From JABWCQ01 sp964587105 (GTDB taxonomy: Bacteria > Electryoneota > RPQS01): a stretch of 64,000 nucleotides of DNA. Every line of letters begins with the position of its first letter. Positions within the stretch are counted from its first letter, which is position 1. The notes below the pieces were generated by a model, which did no database searches, was not told where the DNA came from, and was given only the letters and a program-made list of their open reading frames with translations. The stretch is from assembly GCA_964587105.1 (NCBI GenBank), contig CAZPKG010000003.1, forward strand, positions 62,001 to 126,000, given 5' to 3'. Shown here piece by piece: positions 1 to 9,235 of the stretch. The translations under genes and the position numbers were made by a program.

Positions 1-311
1 ATTACTTCAATGCTATCTACGCCCCGTCGGAAAACGAGACGGCCAACTTCGCATTGGATGAAAGCATCGACCGGGATATGGTACTGCTTTCTGAGGCCGC
101 TGTTCGTCCGATTGACGCTCAAGGTCGAGTTACGCTGCCTCAGACTCTATTGAAACAAGCCAACATTGGCCAAAAGGTGATCTTCTTTGGCCGTCAGAAA
201 TTTTTCACGATTTGGAATGCCGAGGCCTACCAATCACGCTTCGACAAGCTGAATCTCTCCAAGTCCGACGCATGGAATCTGCTCGCGGACAAGGGCAAAT
301 CCAAAGGGTAA
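1..311 (+). CDS. mraZ: MraZ, transcriptional regulator of the dcw cluster (5' end outside window)
   Basis: The reading frame is open from base 3, so the N-terminal part lies outside the window and about 102 codons are visible. What remains is the second SpoVT/AbrB-like half of MraZ, with the motif DAQGRVTLP followed by strands ending in FFTIWNAEAY. MraZ binds DNA upstream of the dcw operon and usually represses it; family members are about 140-150 aa. It is followed with no gap by a small ORF (its TAA is directly followed by ATG) and then by rsmH, the usual mraZ-rsmH order. Internal ATG or TTG codons in this frame are not credible starts because the protein homology continues upstream of them. 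Confidence 0.85.
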   Translation, partial: YFNAIYAPSENETANFALDESIDRDMVLLSEAAVRPIDAQGRVTLPQTLLKQANIGQKVIFFGRQKFFTIWNAEAYQSRFDKLNLSKSDAWNLLADKGKSKG

Positions 312-548
312 ATGATGGGTCTGCATTTGCACACGAAGCAACTCTACAATGAAGCTGAAATCACGGTTCGGGGTGATCTGACCGGATTGGCTTTGGCGCA
401 ATTGAATGCCGCAATTGAGCATTTCCGGTCGCGCGGTTGTTCTGTGATTCACCTCAACATAGAGGGGGCGGAGCAAAAGAGCGACCTATTGCTGGCGGCT
501 GAGCGCGCAGCCTTTGGATCAGACGATGAGATATTCGCCATCCGTTAG
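312..548 (+). CDS. Small conserved-looking protein, possibly STAS-like
   Basis: A 78-aa ORF whose ATG directly abuts the mraZ stop codon, so translation is probably coupled. The pattern (strand EITVRGDL, helix LALAQLNAAIEHF, strand SVIHLNIEG, helix) resembles the first two thirds of a STAS or anti-anti-sigma domain, but the usual DSSG phosphorylation region is absent, so the fold assignment is tentative. It sits between mraZ and rsmH, which normally adjoin. A terminator-like hairpin lies 19 bases downstream. No function can be stated. The tight coupling argues that it is a real gene. Confidence 0.55.
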   Translation: MMGLHLHTKQLYNEAEITVRGDLTGLALAQLNAAIEHFRSRGCSVIHLNIEGAEQKSDLLLAAERAAFGSDDEIFAIR

Positions 549-566
549 GCCACTGGCCGTAACGGA

Positions 567-606
567 TTCCCTGCGGTCACCGCAGATGTCCGCAGGGGAC
601 TTTTTT
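567..606 (+). terminator. Rho-independent terminator or attenuator inside the dcw cluster
   Basis: An 8-bp stem CCCTGCGG (569-576) pairs with CCGCAGGG (590-597), extended by T567-A599 and a T-G wobble, and is followed by six T residues at 601-606. It lies after the small ORF and before rsmH, so it would partly separate mraZ and the small gene from the rest of the cluster. No clear promoter is visible between it and rsmH, so partial read-through or attenuation is the likely role (inference). Confidence 0.65.
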
Positions 607-638
607 CAGACTGCTCGTTGACAAACCCCAGAGCCAAG

Positions 639-1562
639 ATGAACGATTCCTCTTCCTATCACACACCGGTAATGGGCAACGAGGTGGTTCAATGGCTGGT
701 TACAGATCCATACGGATTGTACGCGGATTTTACCGTGGGGGGCGGCGGACACTCGAAGTTGATACTTTCTCAGCTTCGTGAGACAGGCAGGCTGTGTGGG
801 ATAGACCGTGATCCGGAGGCGATCGCTGAAGCTCGGCGAACGTTGCCTGATCGCAACGAACTTTGGAATATACGATTCTCTGAAGCAGAGAGCAAGCTCT
901 TTTCGCGATTTGGGGCGACTTTTTCTGGAGTTTTGCTCGATCTCGGAGTTTCATCGCACCAGCTTGACGATGAAGCGCGCGGCTTCAGCTATCGCAGCGA
1001 CGGTCCACTCGATCTGCGAATGTCACAAGAGTCGGGCGAGACGGCTGCGCAATTGCTGGCGCGGCTGTCAGAGTTAGAACTCAAAGAGATTTTCAAAACA
1101 CTCGGCGAAGACCCGCAGGCTGGCCGCATCGCTCGCGCAGTGGTCAAGGCTCGAACCGAAGCCGCTATTGAAACCACCGGACAGCTTGCCGACGTGATTC
1201 GCAAATCCGTCTCGGCGACCGCTCAGAAGTCACTGCCTCGCATCTTTCAAGCTCTTCGGATGGTTGTGAACCGCGAGCTTGAAGAACTTTCCTCCGGGCT
1301 TGCCGCAGCCTGGAAACTCTTGAAACCCACAGGCCGGTTGGTCGTCCTGACCTACCACTCCTTAGAAGATCGGCCGGTCAAGCAATTCATGCAGGCGCTG
1401 GTGCAGCCGCCACAATCCTTCTCGCCTCTTCCAACAGCACCATCACCTCGTCCGCACGGTAAATACCCGATTCGCGGACCGCTCCTCCCCACTCCACAAG
1501 AAATCGCGGAGAACCCGCGTTCCCGAAGCGCGAAGTTCCGGGTCATTGAAAAGCTCGTATAG
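639..1562 (+). CDS. rsmH: 16S rRNA (cytosine1402-N4)-methyltransferase RsmH
   Basis: RsmH (MraW) uses S-adenosylmethionine to N4-methylate C1402 of 16S rRNA in the decoding centre. The protein opens with YHTPVMGNEVVQWL, then the SAM-binding loop DFTVGGGGHS, the LLDLGVSSHQLD segment, the AARIFQALR-type stretch (here PRIFQALRMVVNREL) and the C-terminal VLTYHSLEDRPVK motif, all diagnostic. I chose the ATG at 639 (307 aa) over a TTG at 618: the extra seven residues precede the conserved start and no ribosome binding site supports TTG. It follows a terminator-like hairpin and precedes ftsL by 12 bases. Confidence 0.95.
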   Translation: MNDSSSYHTPVMGNEVVQWLVTDPYGLYADFTVGGGGHSKLILSQLRETGRLCGIDRDPEAIAEARRTLPDRNELWNIRFSEAESKLFSRFGATFSGVLLDLGVSSHQLDDEARGFSYRSDGPLDLRMSQESGETAAQLLARLSELELKEIFKTLGEDPQAGRIARAVVKARTEAAIETTGQLADVIRKSVSATAQKSLPRIFQALRMVVNRELEELSSGLAAAWKLLKPTGRLVVLTYHSLEDRPVKQFMQALVQPPQSFSPLPTAPSPRPHGKYPIRGPLLPTPQEIAENPRSRSAKFRVIEKLV

Positions 1563-1574
1563 CCCTTTCAAATC

Positions 1575-1964
1575 GTGTCCACCGTTTCCATACCTGCATC
1601 TGTTTATCGTCCAAAGCGCATCCCCAAAGTTTTGCGCCGACAAGCTACGCTCATCCGTTTGCTCAGCTTTCTCGGCTTGGTTGCAGTGGTGGCGTTGCTC
1701 GTTGCATGGCGGAATTTCACGGTTCAGCAACTCACGATCGACGTAGCGCGCCAGCGGTCCGCTATGCTTCAGCTTGACCAGGAGATTCAGCATCTCAGCG
1801 GATCAATTGAAGCGGCGGCTCCATATAATGAGGTAGCGCAGTGGGCTTTGGAAAAGCACGGTTGGAAATCGCGCACGACGCACATCGATTCAGTCACTAT
1901 CCCGGTCACCGGCTCGACACTTTCCTCATTGCCCCCGAATGGCGCATCCACCGTTCATCAGTAA
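1575..1964 (+). CDS. ftsL: Cell division protein FtsL-like
   Basis: A 129-aa bitopic membrane protein starting at GTG. It has a basic N-terminus (RPKRIPKVLRRQ), one membrane segment at about residues 29-45 (LLSFLGLVAVVALLVAW) and a heptad-rich helix to about residue 85. It matches FtsL in size, topology and position between rsmH and ftsI rather than by strong sequence identity. FtsL forms a trimer with FtsB and FtsQ that activates FtsWI. The C-terminal tail is low in complexity. The ftsI start overlaps its last 26 bases. No ftsB is seen in the window. Confidence 0.75.
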   Translation: MSTVSIPASVYRPKRIPKVLRRQATLIRLLSFLGLVAVVALLVAWRNFTVQQLTIDVARQRSAMLQLDQEIQHLSGSIEAAAPYNEVAQWALEKHGWKSRTTHIDSVTIPVTGSTLSSLPPNGASTVHQ

Positions 1965-3960
1965 ACCGGCTCGGCACCGGAGCCGCGAACGCCTTCTGGC
2001 TGTAGGCTTTTTGTGCGTCATGCTGGCATTCGGCGCGCGGCTTGTGCAATTGCAAGTGGTTGAACATGAACTTTGGCGAAATCTTGCGCAGGGGCAGATC
2101 TACAACACCATTCACGAACCGATGCCGCGTGGCGAAATTCGCGACCGCAACGGAATGTCGATGGCTGTCACGCTCCCCCTCTCGTATGCGGTAGGCTTTC
2201 GACCGACAGAAGGCATCAATCGTGACAGTATCGCCGCTGTATTGGCAAACGTCTTACCGGTTTCCGAAAGTACTTTGCGCCAAAAAATCGGTGCAAAGGG
2301 TTTTACATATTTGGCTCGGCGGGTTGATTGGCAGATTCAACAACAGATCGAAAGCCTTGCTCTGCCGGGAATAGAATTCGTGCGCGAAGCGCGAAGACGT
2401 TACCCGGCATCGGTGGCCGCAGGGACGGCGGTTGGCTTCACGAATGTTGACGGAATCGGCCAAGACGGTATCGAGCGGGCATTGGATTCATTGCTGAATG
2501 GCGACAAACGCGACGTGTTGGTCTGGAATGACGCGCGTCGCGTCGTGCCTGCGGTGATGAATTCAATGGACGACGTCGCCGCACATTCAGGTGCGAACGT
2601 TCAATTGACGATCGACTTGCAGCTTCAAGCGATTCTTGACCGCTGTATGGTAGAAGGACTGTCGGACAAGAAGTTCGAGAAGGCGTGCGCGCTGTTGTTG
2701 GACCCTCACACCGGCGACGTGTTAGGGATTTCGACATTGCCGCAATTCGATCCGAATGATCCTGCGGAAACAGAGGGTGATTTTCGTCGCTGCTGGCCAA
2801 TCACCGATTTGTTTGAACCGGGCTCGATCTTCAAGGTGGTGACCGTCAGCGCAGGATTGGAAGAGGGTGTTGTAACGCCAACTACCTTGATCAACTGCGA
2901 AGGCGGGAAGTATCGGGTTCCGGGCAAGATTCTCAACGACGCGCATCCCTACGGCACATTGAGCGTGGCCGAAGTGTTTGCAAAATCCTCCAACATCGGC
3001 TGCGCCAAAATTGCCGAACGCATGACGGCTGACGACGTGTATTCCTGGATCATGAAATTCGGTTTCGGGTCCAAAACGGATATTGGAATTATGTTCGAGC
3101 CATCGGGATTTGTTCCGAAGCCCGCGAAATGGAGCGGACCAACGCGATCAAATCTTGCGATCGGCCAGGGAGTTTCAGTAACTGCGCTTCAAATCGCGTC
3201 CGCTTACGCAGCGATTGCGAACGGTGGTTTGCTGATGCAACCTAAGCTTATTCAGTCGATTCAATTCCCGACCGGCGAAAACGTGAAGTTCGATCCCGTT
3301 GGATTGCGTCCGGTGTTGAATCCCGAACATGCGCGTGAGCTTACGCGAATGATGACGATGGTTGTCGAAGAGGGTACCGGTAAAGCGGCCAAGATCGAAG
3401 GGGTGAAGATAGCCGGTAAGACGGGAACGGCCCAAAAAGTCAATTTGAAAGAGGGCGGCTATTTTCAGAATCGCTATGTAAGTTCGTTTGCGGGCTTCTT
3501 CCCAGCCGACGATCCGATGTACGTGTTGATGGTCGTTGTTGATGATCCGCGCGGAGCAGGTTACTACGGCGGACAGATTTCGGCGCCTGTGTTTGCTTCA
3601 ATCGCGCATGATATTCTTGAAGAGCGCCATCCCGATCTACTGCCTGAGCCGAAAAATGAACAGGCGACGTTGGATTCAAACAAGAATAACTCCGAAGAAG
3701 ATTCCATTGAACAGGAAGAATTTTCGTACGACACTTTGAAATTTGCCAACGCGCCGCGAGTGACGATGCCAAATCTACTTGGATTACCATTGCGCGCCGT
3801 TGCAGAACGCATGCACAATGCCGGACTGCTGGTGAATTTGCAGGGCTACGGCGTTGTGACGTCGCAGTTTCCTCCGGCGGGAGAATTGGTCCCGCAAGGT
3901 TATGAATGCTTAGTGGTCGCGCAACCGGTTGGCTCGATTCAGAATGCTTCCGCTCGCTGA
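1939..3960 (+). CDS. ftsI: Septal peptidoglycan transpeptidase FtsI (PBP3) with C-terminal PASTA domain
   Basis: A class B penicillin-binding protein that cross-links septal peptidoglycan in the FtsWI complex. Visible parts are a membrane anchor at about residues 19-36, a dimerisation domain (PRGEIRDRNG near 63), and a transpeptidase domain with SIFK (Ser296 nucleophile, Lys299), SSN (350-352) and KTGT (494-497). An acidic Asn/Glu-rich linker (about 575-600) leads to a single PASTA domain (about 605-661), as found in some non-proteobacterial FtsI or SpoVD proteins. The ATG at 1939 overlaps ftsL. The stop overlaps the murE start. Confidence 0.95.
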   Translation: MAHPPFISKPARHRSRERLLAVGFLCVMLAFGARLVQLQVVEHELWRNLAQGQIYNTIHEPMPRGEIRDRNGMSMAVTLPLSYAVGFRPTEGINRDSIAAVLANVLPVSESTLRQKIGAKGFTYLARRVDWQIQQQIESLALPGIEFVREARRRYPASVAAGTAVGFTNVDGIGQDGIERALDSLLNGDKRDVLVWNDARRVVPAVMNSMDDVAAHSGANVQLTIDLQLQAILDRCMVEGLSDKKFEKACALLLDPHTGDVLGISTLPQFDPNDPAETEGDFRRCWPITDLFEPGSIFKVVTVSAGLEEGVVTPTTLINCEGGKYRVPGKILNDAHPYGTLSVAEVFAKSSNIGCAKIAERMTADDVYSWIMKFGFGSKTDIGIMFEPSGFVPKPAKWSGPTRSNLAIGQGVSVTALQIASAYAAIANGGLLMQPKLIQSIQFPTGENVKFDPVGLRPVLNPEHARELTRMMTMVVEEGTGKAAKIEGVKIAGKTGTAQKVNLKEGGYFQNRYVSSFAGFFPADDPMYVLMVVVDDPRGAGYYGGQISAPVFASIAHDILEERHPDLLPEPKNEQATLDSNKNNSEEDSIEQEEFSYDTLKFANAPRVTMPNLLGLPLRAVAERMHNAGLLVNLQGYGVVTSQFPPAGELVPQGYECLVVAQPVGSIQNASAR

Positions 3961-5410
3961 ACTTGCGCACGCTCTCGGCGGTGAATTGCGAAACTCCGTC
4001 GGCACGGAGCAAGTGACGGGGGTAAGTTACGATTCGCGCAACGCCAAACCGGGCGACGTTTTCATTGCAATAAGCGGTCACAAAGATGATGGCGCGAAGT
4101 ATGTCGGCGACGCGCTTTCACGTGGAGCAATCGCGATAGTTTGCGAATCCGGCGGACTCATTCATTCGTCGGCGCCTGCAATCGTCGTAAGTAACGCACG
4201 CGCAGCTTTAGCAACTACGGCCTGGACACTCGCGGGCAATCCGCAACGCGATCTTAAGTTGATTGGCGTCACCGGAACAAACGGCAAAACGACAGTAACG
4301 GCGGCGCTTGCTCAACTTCTAAGCTTGTGCGGACGACCGACCGGAGCGTGCGGCACGTTAGGAATGTTCTTTGAGGATTTTCGTTTTGAAAGCGACCGCA
4401 CGACCGCCGAAGCGCCTGAACTGGCCTCGGCGTTTACCAAAATGAAATCGCATGGCGCCACGCATGTTGCGCTGGAAGCGACCTCAATTGGACTGGTCAT
4501 GCATAGGTTGGACGAACTGCAATTTGAGATTGGGATATTCACCAATCTGTCGCGCGACCATCTGGATTTCCACGGAACTTGGGAAGAGTACCGACGCGCG
4601 AAGATGATGCTCTTTGATTCGAAAAGGTTGTTGGGTTCTGCGATTTTGAATGCCGACGATCCTGAAACAATTCATTTCGCGCGTCATATTACTCAATCTC
4701 AGTTGACTTACGGGATCGATTCAAAGTGCAACTATCAAGCGACAGATTTGAAACTACATGCAGCGGGAACAGACTTTTGCCTACGAACTCCCGATGGTGA
4801 GATTCGTGTGAACACGCCGCTGATTGGACGATTCAATGTGTACAATTCGCTTGCGATTATCGCCGGCGCACACACGCTTGGGATAACACTTGCCGAAATT
4901 GTACATTCGCTTCCGAAAGTCAAACCTGTTCGTGGTCGGGCCGAAGTCATCAGATCAAACGCTCCCTTTACGGCACTGGTAGATTACGCGCACACGCCTG
5001 ATGCACTTGAGAAAATACTCTCAACCGTTCGCGATCTGGCTGCAGGCGATTTGCATTGCGTAATCGGTGCCGGCGGAGATCGTGATCGCGGCAAGCGACC
5101 GCTAATGGCGCAGGCTGCCGAACAATGGAGTGACCGAGTTTATCTTACCTCGGACAATCCACGAACAGAGAAACCGGAGGCAATTCTTGCAGAAATGCGC
5201 ACCGGAATTTCAAATGCCAACAAAGTTCTCATGAACCCCGATCGCAAGCAGGCAATTCATACTGCGCTGAAATCTGCACAGGCTGGGGACGTTGTTGTTG
5301 TAGCGGGAAAAGGCCACGAGACTTACCAGGAAATCAACGGCGTAAAAAATCCGTTTGATGACGCTGAAGTGATTCGCGATTGGCTGCGTGCCAACGGTTA
5401 TCTGCAATGA
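3944..5410 (+). CDS. murE: UDP-MurNAc-L-Ala-D-Glu:meso-diaminopimelate ligase MurE
   Basis: An ATP-dependent Mur ligase adding the third residue of the stem peptide. The N-terminal UDP-substrate domain is followed by the P-loop GTNGKTT (residues 111-117), the central domain (EATSIGL and NLSRDHLDFH) and the C-terminal ligase domain (DYAHTPDAL). DNPR at residues 404-407 is the signature of meso-DAP-adding MurE, so the peptidoglycan is predicted to be DAP-type as in most Gram-negative bacteria. I chose the ATG at 3944 (488 aa) rather than the in-frame TTG at 3929 because the conserved start MLPLAELA aligns there. It overlaps ftsI by 17 bases and murF by 4. Confidence 0.95.
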   Translation: MLPLAELAHALGGELRNSVGTEQVTGVSYDSRNAKPGDVFIAISGHKDDGAKYVGDALSRGAIAIVCESGGLIHSSAPAIVVSNARAALATTAWTLAGNPQRDLKLIGVTGTNGKTTVTAALAQLLSLCGRPTGACGTLGMFFEDFRFESDRTTAEAPELASAFTKMKSHGATHVALEATSIGLVMHRLDELQFEIGIFTNLSRDHLDFHGTWEEYRRAKMMLFDSKRLLGSAILNADDPETIHFARHITQSQLTYGIDSKCNYQATDLKLHAAGTDFCLRTPDGEIRVNTPLIGRFNVYNSLAIIAGAHTLGITLAEIVHSLPKVKPVRGRAEVIRSNAPFTALVDYAHTPDALEKILSTVRDLAAGDLHCVIGAGGDRDRGKRPLMAQAAEQWSDRVYLTSDNPRTEKPEAILAEMRTGISNANKVLMNPDRKQAIHTALKSAQAGDVVVVAGKGHETYQEINGVKNPFDDAEVIRDWLRANGYLQ

Positions 5411-6774
5411 CGCTGCCAACTCTCGATTGGCTCTGCAACTTACTCGGGAGCAAAAGCTCATTTGGGGACACTGAGCTAAGAGTTTGTTTCGACAGCCGCA
5501 AGTTAAACGCGGGAGATACTTTTTGGGCCCTTGCTGGCGCGCGCGATGGGCATGAATATGTTGAAGCGGTTCTGAAATCCGGCGCCGCAGCAGCAGTTGT
5601 GAATCGCTCTTTTCAAGTTTCCGACGACACTCTTAAGTCCAAACTGATACATGTGGATGATACGATGTCAGCGCTCACACGTGCTGCTACCTCTTGGCGC
5701 AAAGGAATCAAGAGCCGCGTTATCGGATTGACGGGATCTGTCGGAAAGACAACGACCAAAGATTATGTTCGTGCCGCACTTTCGGAAAGTTGTTTGGTGA
5801 GTGCGACCGAAGGGAATTTCAACAACGAAATAGGCGTTCCGCTGACGGTCTTGCGAACTCCGATTGAGTCTGAAATTCTGATTTGTGAAATGGGCGCCGC
5901 GCGCAAGGGAGACATCGAGCATCTTTGCAAGATCGCCGACCCACATTGGGGACTTGTCACGGCGATCGCCGAAGCGCACATTGAGTCGTTCGGATCGCTT
6001 GACGGCGTGATGAAAACAAAGGGTGAATTGTTTGAGCATGTGGCCGACAATGGCATCGCATTTGTTCCGGTTGAGGACAAACGCTGCGTTGAAGCCAGTT
6101 CAAATTGCAGAACCAGAGTCGGATACGGATTTCGGGAGCCAACCGCAGACTGGGAGAGCGCATATGTTCACGGTGAAAGATTGGTGTTTGATGACGAAGC
6201 GCGCGCGCGATTTGAAGTGCACGGCGCGAGTATCGAGTTATTGGTGCCCGGACGACCGGCAGCGCAAGCCGCACTTGCCGCTATGACAATCGCACTTCAA
6301 CACGGCATATTGCCGCATCAGGCCGCACAAGCTGTGTCCAATGCGTTACCGACCAAAGGCCGCGCTACGGTTCGCAATGTCGGCTCCGTCACACTCATTG
6401 ACGACTCATATAACGCAAGCCCGGCGAGCATGCGCTCCGCGCTTGAAACGCTTTCGCTTCGTCAAGGCCCGCGAAAGATCGCCATTTTGGGCGACATGCT
6501 CGAACTCGGCGAAATAACAGACAGTGCACACCGCGACGTGGTCGGAGAATTAGATCATGCAGGCGTTTCGCTCGCCGTGTTGATCGGCCCTAACTTTTCT
6601 CATGTCGCCTCCGCCGCATTTACGCAGGCGCAGTTGCGAACTTACCCTTCAGTCGAACAAGCATTGCCGACGCTTCATCAATTAATTCACGCCAACGACT
6701 TGGTGCTGATAAAAGCCTCGCGCGGCATGGCACTCGATCGAATTGTAATGAAGCTTGAAGAACTTTTTCACTGA
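5407..6774 (+). CDS. murF: UDP-MurNAc-tripeptide:D-Ala-D-Ala ligase MurF
   Basis: Adds D-Ala-D-Ala to complete the UDP-MurNAc-pentapeptide. Motifs are the P-loop LTGSVGKTTTKDY, the central-domain GNFNNEIGVPLT and CEMGAARKGDI, and the C-terminal DDSYNASPASM and ILGDMLELG. All are characteristic of MurF, which differs from MurE in exactly these stretches. The ATG at 5407 overlaps the murE TGA (ATGA), giving 455 aa, a normal size; an upstream TTG at 5380 would add nine poorly supported residues. It is directly coupled to mraY through TGATG. Confidence 0.95.
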   Translation: MTLPTLDWLCNLLGSKSSFGDTELRVCFDSRKLNAGDTFWALAGARDGHEYVEAVLKSGAAAAVVNRSFQVSDDTLKSKLIHVDDTMSALTRAATSWRKGIKSRVIGLTGSVGKTTTKDYVRAALSESCLVSATEGNFNNEIGVPLTVLRTPIESEILICEMGAARKGDIEHLCKIADPHWGLVTAIAEAHIESFGSLDGVMKTKGELFEHVADNGIAFVPVEDKRCVEASSNCRTRVGYGFREPTADWESAYVHGERLVFDDEARARFEVHGASIELLVPGRPAAQAALAAMTIALQHGILPHQAAQAVSNALPTKGRATVRNVGSVTLIDDSYNASPASMRSALETLSLRQGPRKIAILGDMLELGEITDSAHRDVVGELDHAGVSLAVLIGPNFSHVASAAFTQAQLRTYPSVEQALPTLHQLIHANDLVLIKASRGMALDRIVMKLEELFH

Positions 6775-7892
6775 TGCTATATCACCTCCTTGTACCGTTA
6801 CGCGATCACCTGATTGGAGCGAATTTGTTTCGCTACTTGACGTTTCGCTCCGCATTGGCGGCGGTCATGGGATTGTTGATTTCATTTTTTATCGGGCCGT
6901 GGCTGATCCGCAAACTTAAGGCGCATCAAATCGGCGAAGAGATTCGCGTCGATGGACCGCAGACTCATTTCAGCAAGGCCGGCACGCCCACAATGGGCGG
7001 GCTGATGATACTTGCCGCCGTTGCAATCCCGACGTTGTTGCTCGCAAACTTGACGAATTTCTATGTACTTCTGACGTTACTTGCGTTTCTGTGGATGGGT
7101 GCAATTGGTTTTTGGGATGACTATCTCAAAACGGTCAAGAAGAAGAAAGCGGGGCTGGTTGCGCGGCAGAAGTTGATCGCGCAGGTGGGTTTGGGATTGG
7201 TGATCGGAGTATTCCTTTTGAATTACTCGCATCTGTTTGGGCAGAATTTCCACACGAATGTTACGCAAACCACCGTCCCGTTTGTTAAACATGTTATGTT
7301 TGACTTCGGCTGGTTCTACCCGGTTGTTGTGATGCTTGTGATAACCGGCGCATCAAACGGCACGAACCTTACTGACGGACTTGACGGCTTGGCAATCGGA
7401 GTAACATCCATTGCGGCGGCGGCCTTCGCAGTGATCAGCTACGTAACGGGAAACGTGAATTTCTCAAACTACCTGAACATTATCTACCTCGACGGCGCGG
7501 GGGAGTTAACGATTTTTTGTTCAGCGTTGTTGGGTGCGGGACTTGGATTTCTATGGTACAATAGCTATCCGGCGCAGGTTTTCATGGGTGATACGGGTGC
7601 GCTTGCACTTGGATCAGCGCTCGGTACGATGGCGGTTCTGTTAAAAAAAGAGATTTTCCTTGTTGTAATCGGCGGTATTTTTGTAGCAGAAGCGTTGAGC
7701 GTAATGCTGCAACGCGGCTACTTCAAATATACGAAACAGAAGTACGGTCAGGGACGACGTATTTTTCGCATGGCGCCACTGCATCATCATTTTGAGCAGC
7801 AAGGCATGCACGAAACAAAAGTGGTGGTGCGGTTCTGGATTGTCCAAGTGCTCCTCGTGTTGATCAGTCTGACGATGTTTAAGGTGCGCTAA
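6774..7892 (+). CDS. mraY: Phospho-N-acetylmuramoyl-pentapeptide transferase MraY
   Basis: An integral membrane enzyme that transfers phospho-MurNAc-pentapeptide from UDP to undecaprenyl phosphate to form lipid I. Its 372 aa show about ten hydrophobic segments. Conserved loops are GTPTMGGLMI, the Asp pair in FWDDYLK, NLTDGLDGLA, FMGDTGALALG and the HHH-containing PLHHHFE motif near the C-terminus, all diagnostic of bacterial MraY. The start codon shares one base with the murF stop and its own stop shares one base with the murD start, so the genes are translationally coupled. Confidence 0.97.
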   Translation: MLYHLLVPLRDHLIGANLFRYLTFRSALAAVMGLLISFFIGPWLIRKLKAHQIGEEIRVDGPQTHFSKAGTPTMGGLMILAAVAIPTLLLANLTNFYVLLTLLAFLWMGAIGFWDDYLKTVKKKKAGLVARQKLIAQVGLGLVIGVFLLNYSHLFGQNFHTNVTQTTVPFVKHVMFDFGWFYPVVVMLVITGASNGTNLTDGLDGLAIGVTSIAAAAFAVISYVTGNVNFSNYLNIIYLDGAGELTIFCSALLGAGLGFLWYNSYPAQVFMGDTGALALGSALGTMAVLLKKEIFLVVIGGIFVAEALSVMLQRGYFKYTKQKYGQGRRIFRMAPLHHHFEQQGMHETKVVVRFWIVQVLLVLISLTMFKVR

Positions 7893-9235
7893 TGCTCACG
7901 AACTTGTCCGGACGAAGATTTGGAGTGCTTGGCATTGGCAAAAGCGGAATTGGTGCAGCTGGACTGATAAAAAGGCTCGGCGGGACTGCATTGATTTCGG
8001 ACATTAAGTCCCGCGAGAAAATTGGAGAAGTCGTTTACTCGCTTGAACGCGAAGGGATTAAAGTCGAAACCGGCGAGCACAAGCGGCTGTTAAGTGAGTT
8101 CTTTGACACGATCGTCGTTTCGCCGGGCGCGACACTCAAGCCGGAATGGTTGAAAGCATGGAAGGAGCGAGGAATAAGCTTGTGGTCAGAGCTTGAACTT
8201 GCCTCGCAATGCTACGGCGGAAAGTGGATCGGCGTGACGGGAAGCAATGGCAAAACGACGACTGTCACATTGTTGACTTCTATGCTGACCGAATCCGGCT
8301 TGCGCGCAAAGTCCGTCGGGAATATTGGAACCGCCTGGAGTGATTGCTTACCCGCGAATGACGTCGACGTATTTGTGGTTGAAGTGTCAAGCTTCCAGAT
8401 GGAACTCACAAGCACTGTTCGCCCGAACGTTTGCGTGATTCTGAATGTGCTTGAAAATCATCTCGACCGTCACGGCGACATTGAGACGTATGGCAATCTC
8501 AAACTAAAGCTTGCACAAAATCAGCTGGCGCAAGATTTCTTTGTATATAATTCTGACGACGCATTTCTTGTCAGCCATCGCGCGAAGTCAAATGGTATTG
8601 CCGTTTCATTCGGCACACACGCATCCGCTGACTTATTGGTAAAGGATGGCGCGGTCTTTCGATTCAACGGTCACGACACAATTCAGCTACTGCGTGACGA
8701 TGAATGGGCGCTCGAAGGTCAGCACAATTTGCTGAATGCAGCAGCAGCGGCTGCAGCGGCAAAGTGTATTGGCGCCTCGGATAGCGCAATTCATGCCGCT
8801 CTAATCAAAGCAAGACCGGTTGAACATCGCATCGAGTTTGTGCGACAAGTAAATTCGATTCGCTACGTCAATGACTCCAAGAGCACGAATTTGACGGCGA
8901 CGCTGACGGCGATTTCGGCGATTCGCGGATCGATTACGCTTCTTTTTGGCGGTAGGCCCAAGCACGAGAATTTCGCACCTCTATCAGAACTGCTTGGCAA
9001 TCGCCTCGAGCGCTTGATCGTGTTTGGTGAAGCGCGCACAAAGGTGAATTCAGAACTCAAGTTAAATGATCGCATTCACTATTGCGAGAATTTAGATGAG
9101 TCGTTCCGCCTCGCAAATCAAGTGACAATGGCCGGACAAACTGTTCTCTTGTCACCGGGCTGCGCGTCCTACGATCAATACTCAAACTACGAACAGCGCG
9201 GCGAACATTTCAAAATGCTCGTGAATCAACTATGA
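7892..9235 (+). CDS. murD: UDP-N-acetylmuramoylalanine:D-glutamate ligase MurD
   Basis: Cytoplasmic Mur ligase adding D-Glu to UDP-MurNAc-L-Ala. The N-terminal Rossmann-like domain (VLGIGKSGIGAAGL) precedes the P-loop VTGSNGKTTTVTLL, then VEVSSFQME, NVLENHLDRHG, the NDSKSTN motif typical of MurD, and the C-terminal LLSPGCASYDQY, also MurD-specific. Its 447 aa is normal. The start shares a base with the mraY stop and the stop overlaps the ftsW start by 4 bases. Confidence 0.97.
   Translation: MLTNLSGRRFGVLGIGKSGIGAAGLIKRLGGTALISDIKSREKIGEVVYSLEREGIKVETGEHKRLLSEFFDTIVVSPGATLKPEWLKAWKERGISLWSELELASQCYGGKWIGVTGSNGKTTTVTLLTSMLTESGLRAKSVGNIGTAWSDCLPANDVDVFVVEVSSFQMELTSTVRPNVCVILNVLENHLDRHGDIETYGNLKLKLAQNQLAQDFFVYNSDDAFLVSHRAKSNGIAVSFGTHASADLLVKDGAVFRFNGHDTIQLLRDDEWALEGQHNLLNAAAAAAAAKCIGASDSAIHAALIKARPVEHRIEFVRQVNSIRYVNDSKSTNLTATLTAISAIRGSITLLFGGRPKHENFAPLSELLGNRLERLIVFGEARTKVNSELKLNDRIHYCENLDESFRLANQVTMAGQTVLLSPGCASYDQYSNYEQRGEHFKMLVNQL

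Noticed and set aside
3440..4081. 213-aa ORF on the - strand opposite ftsI and murE
   Set aside because: Both + strand genes are certain by motif; the antisense frame is low in recognisable features and explained by codon bias.
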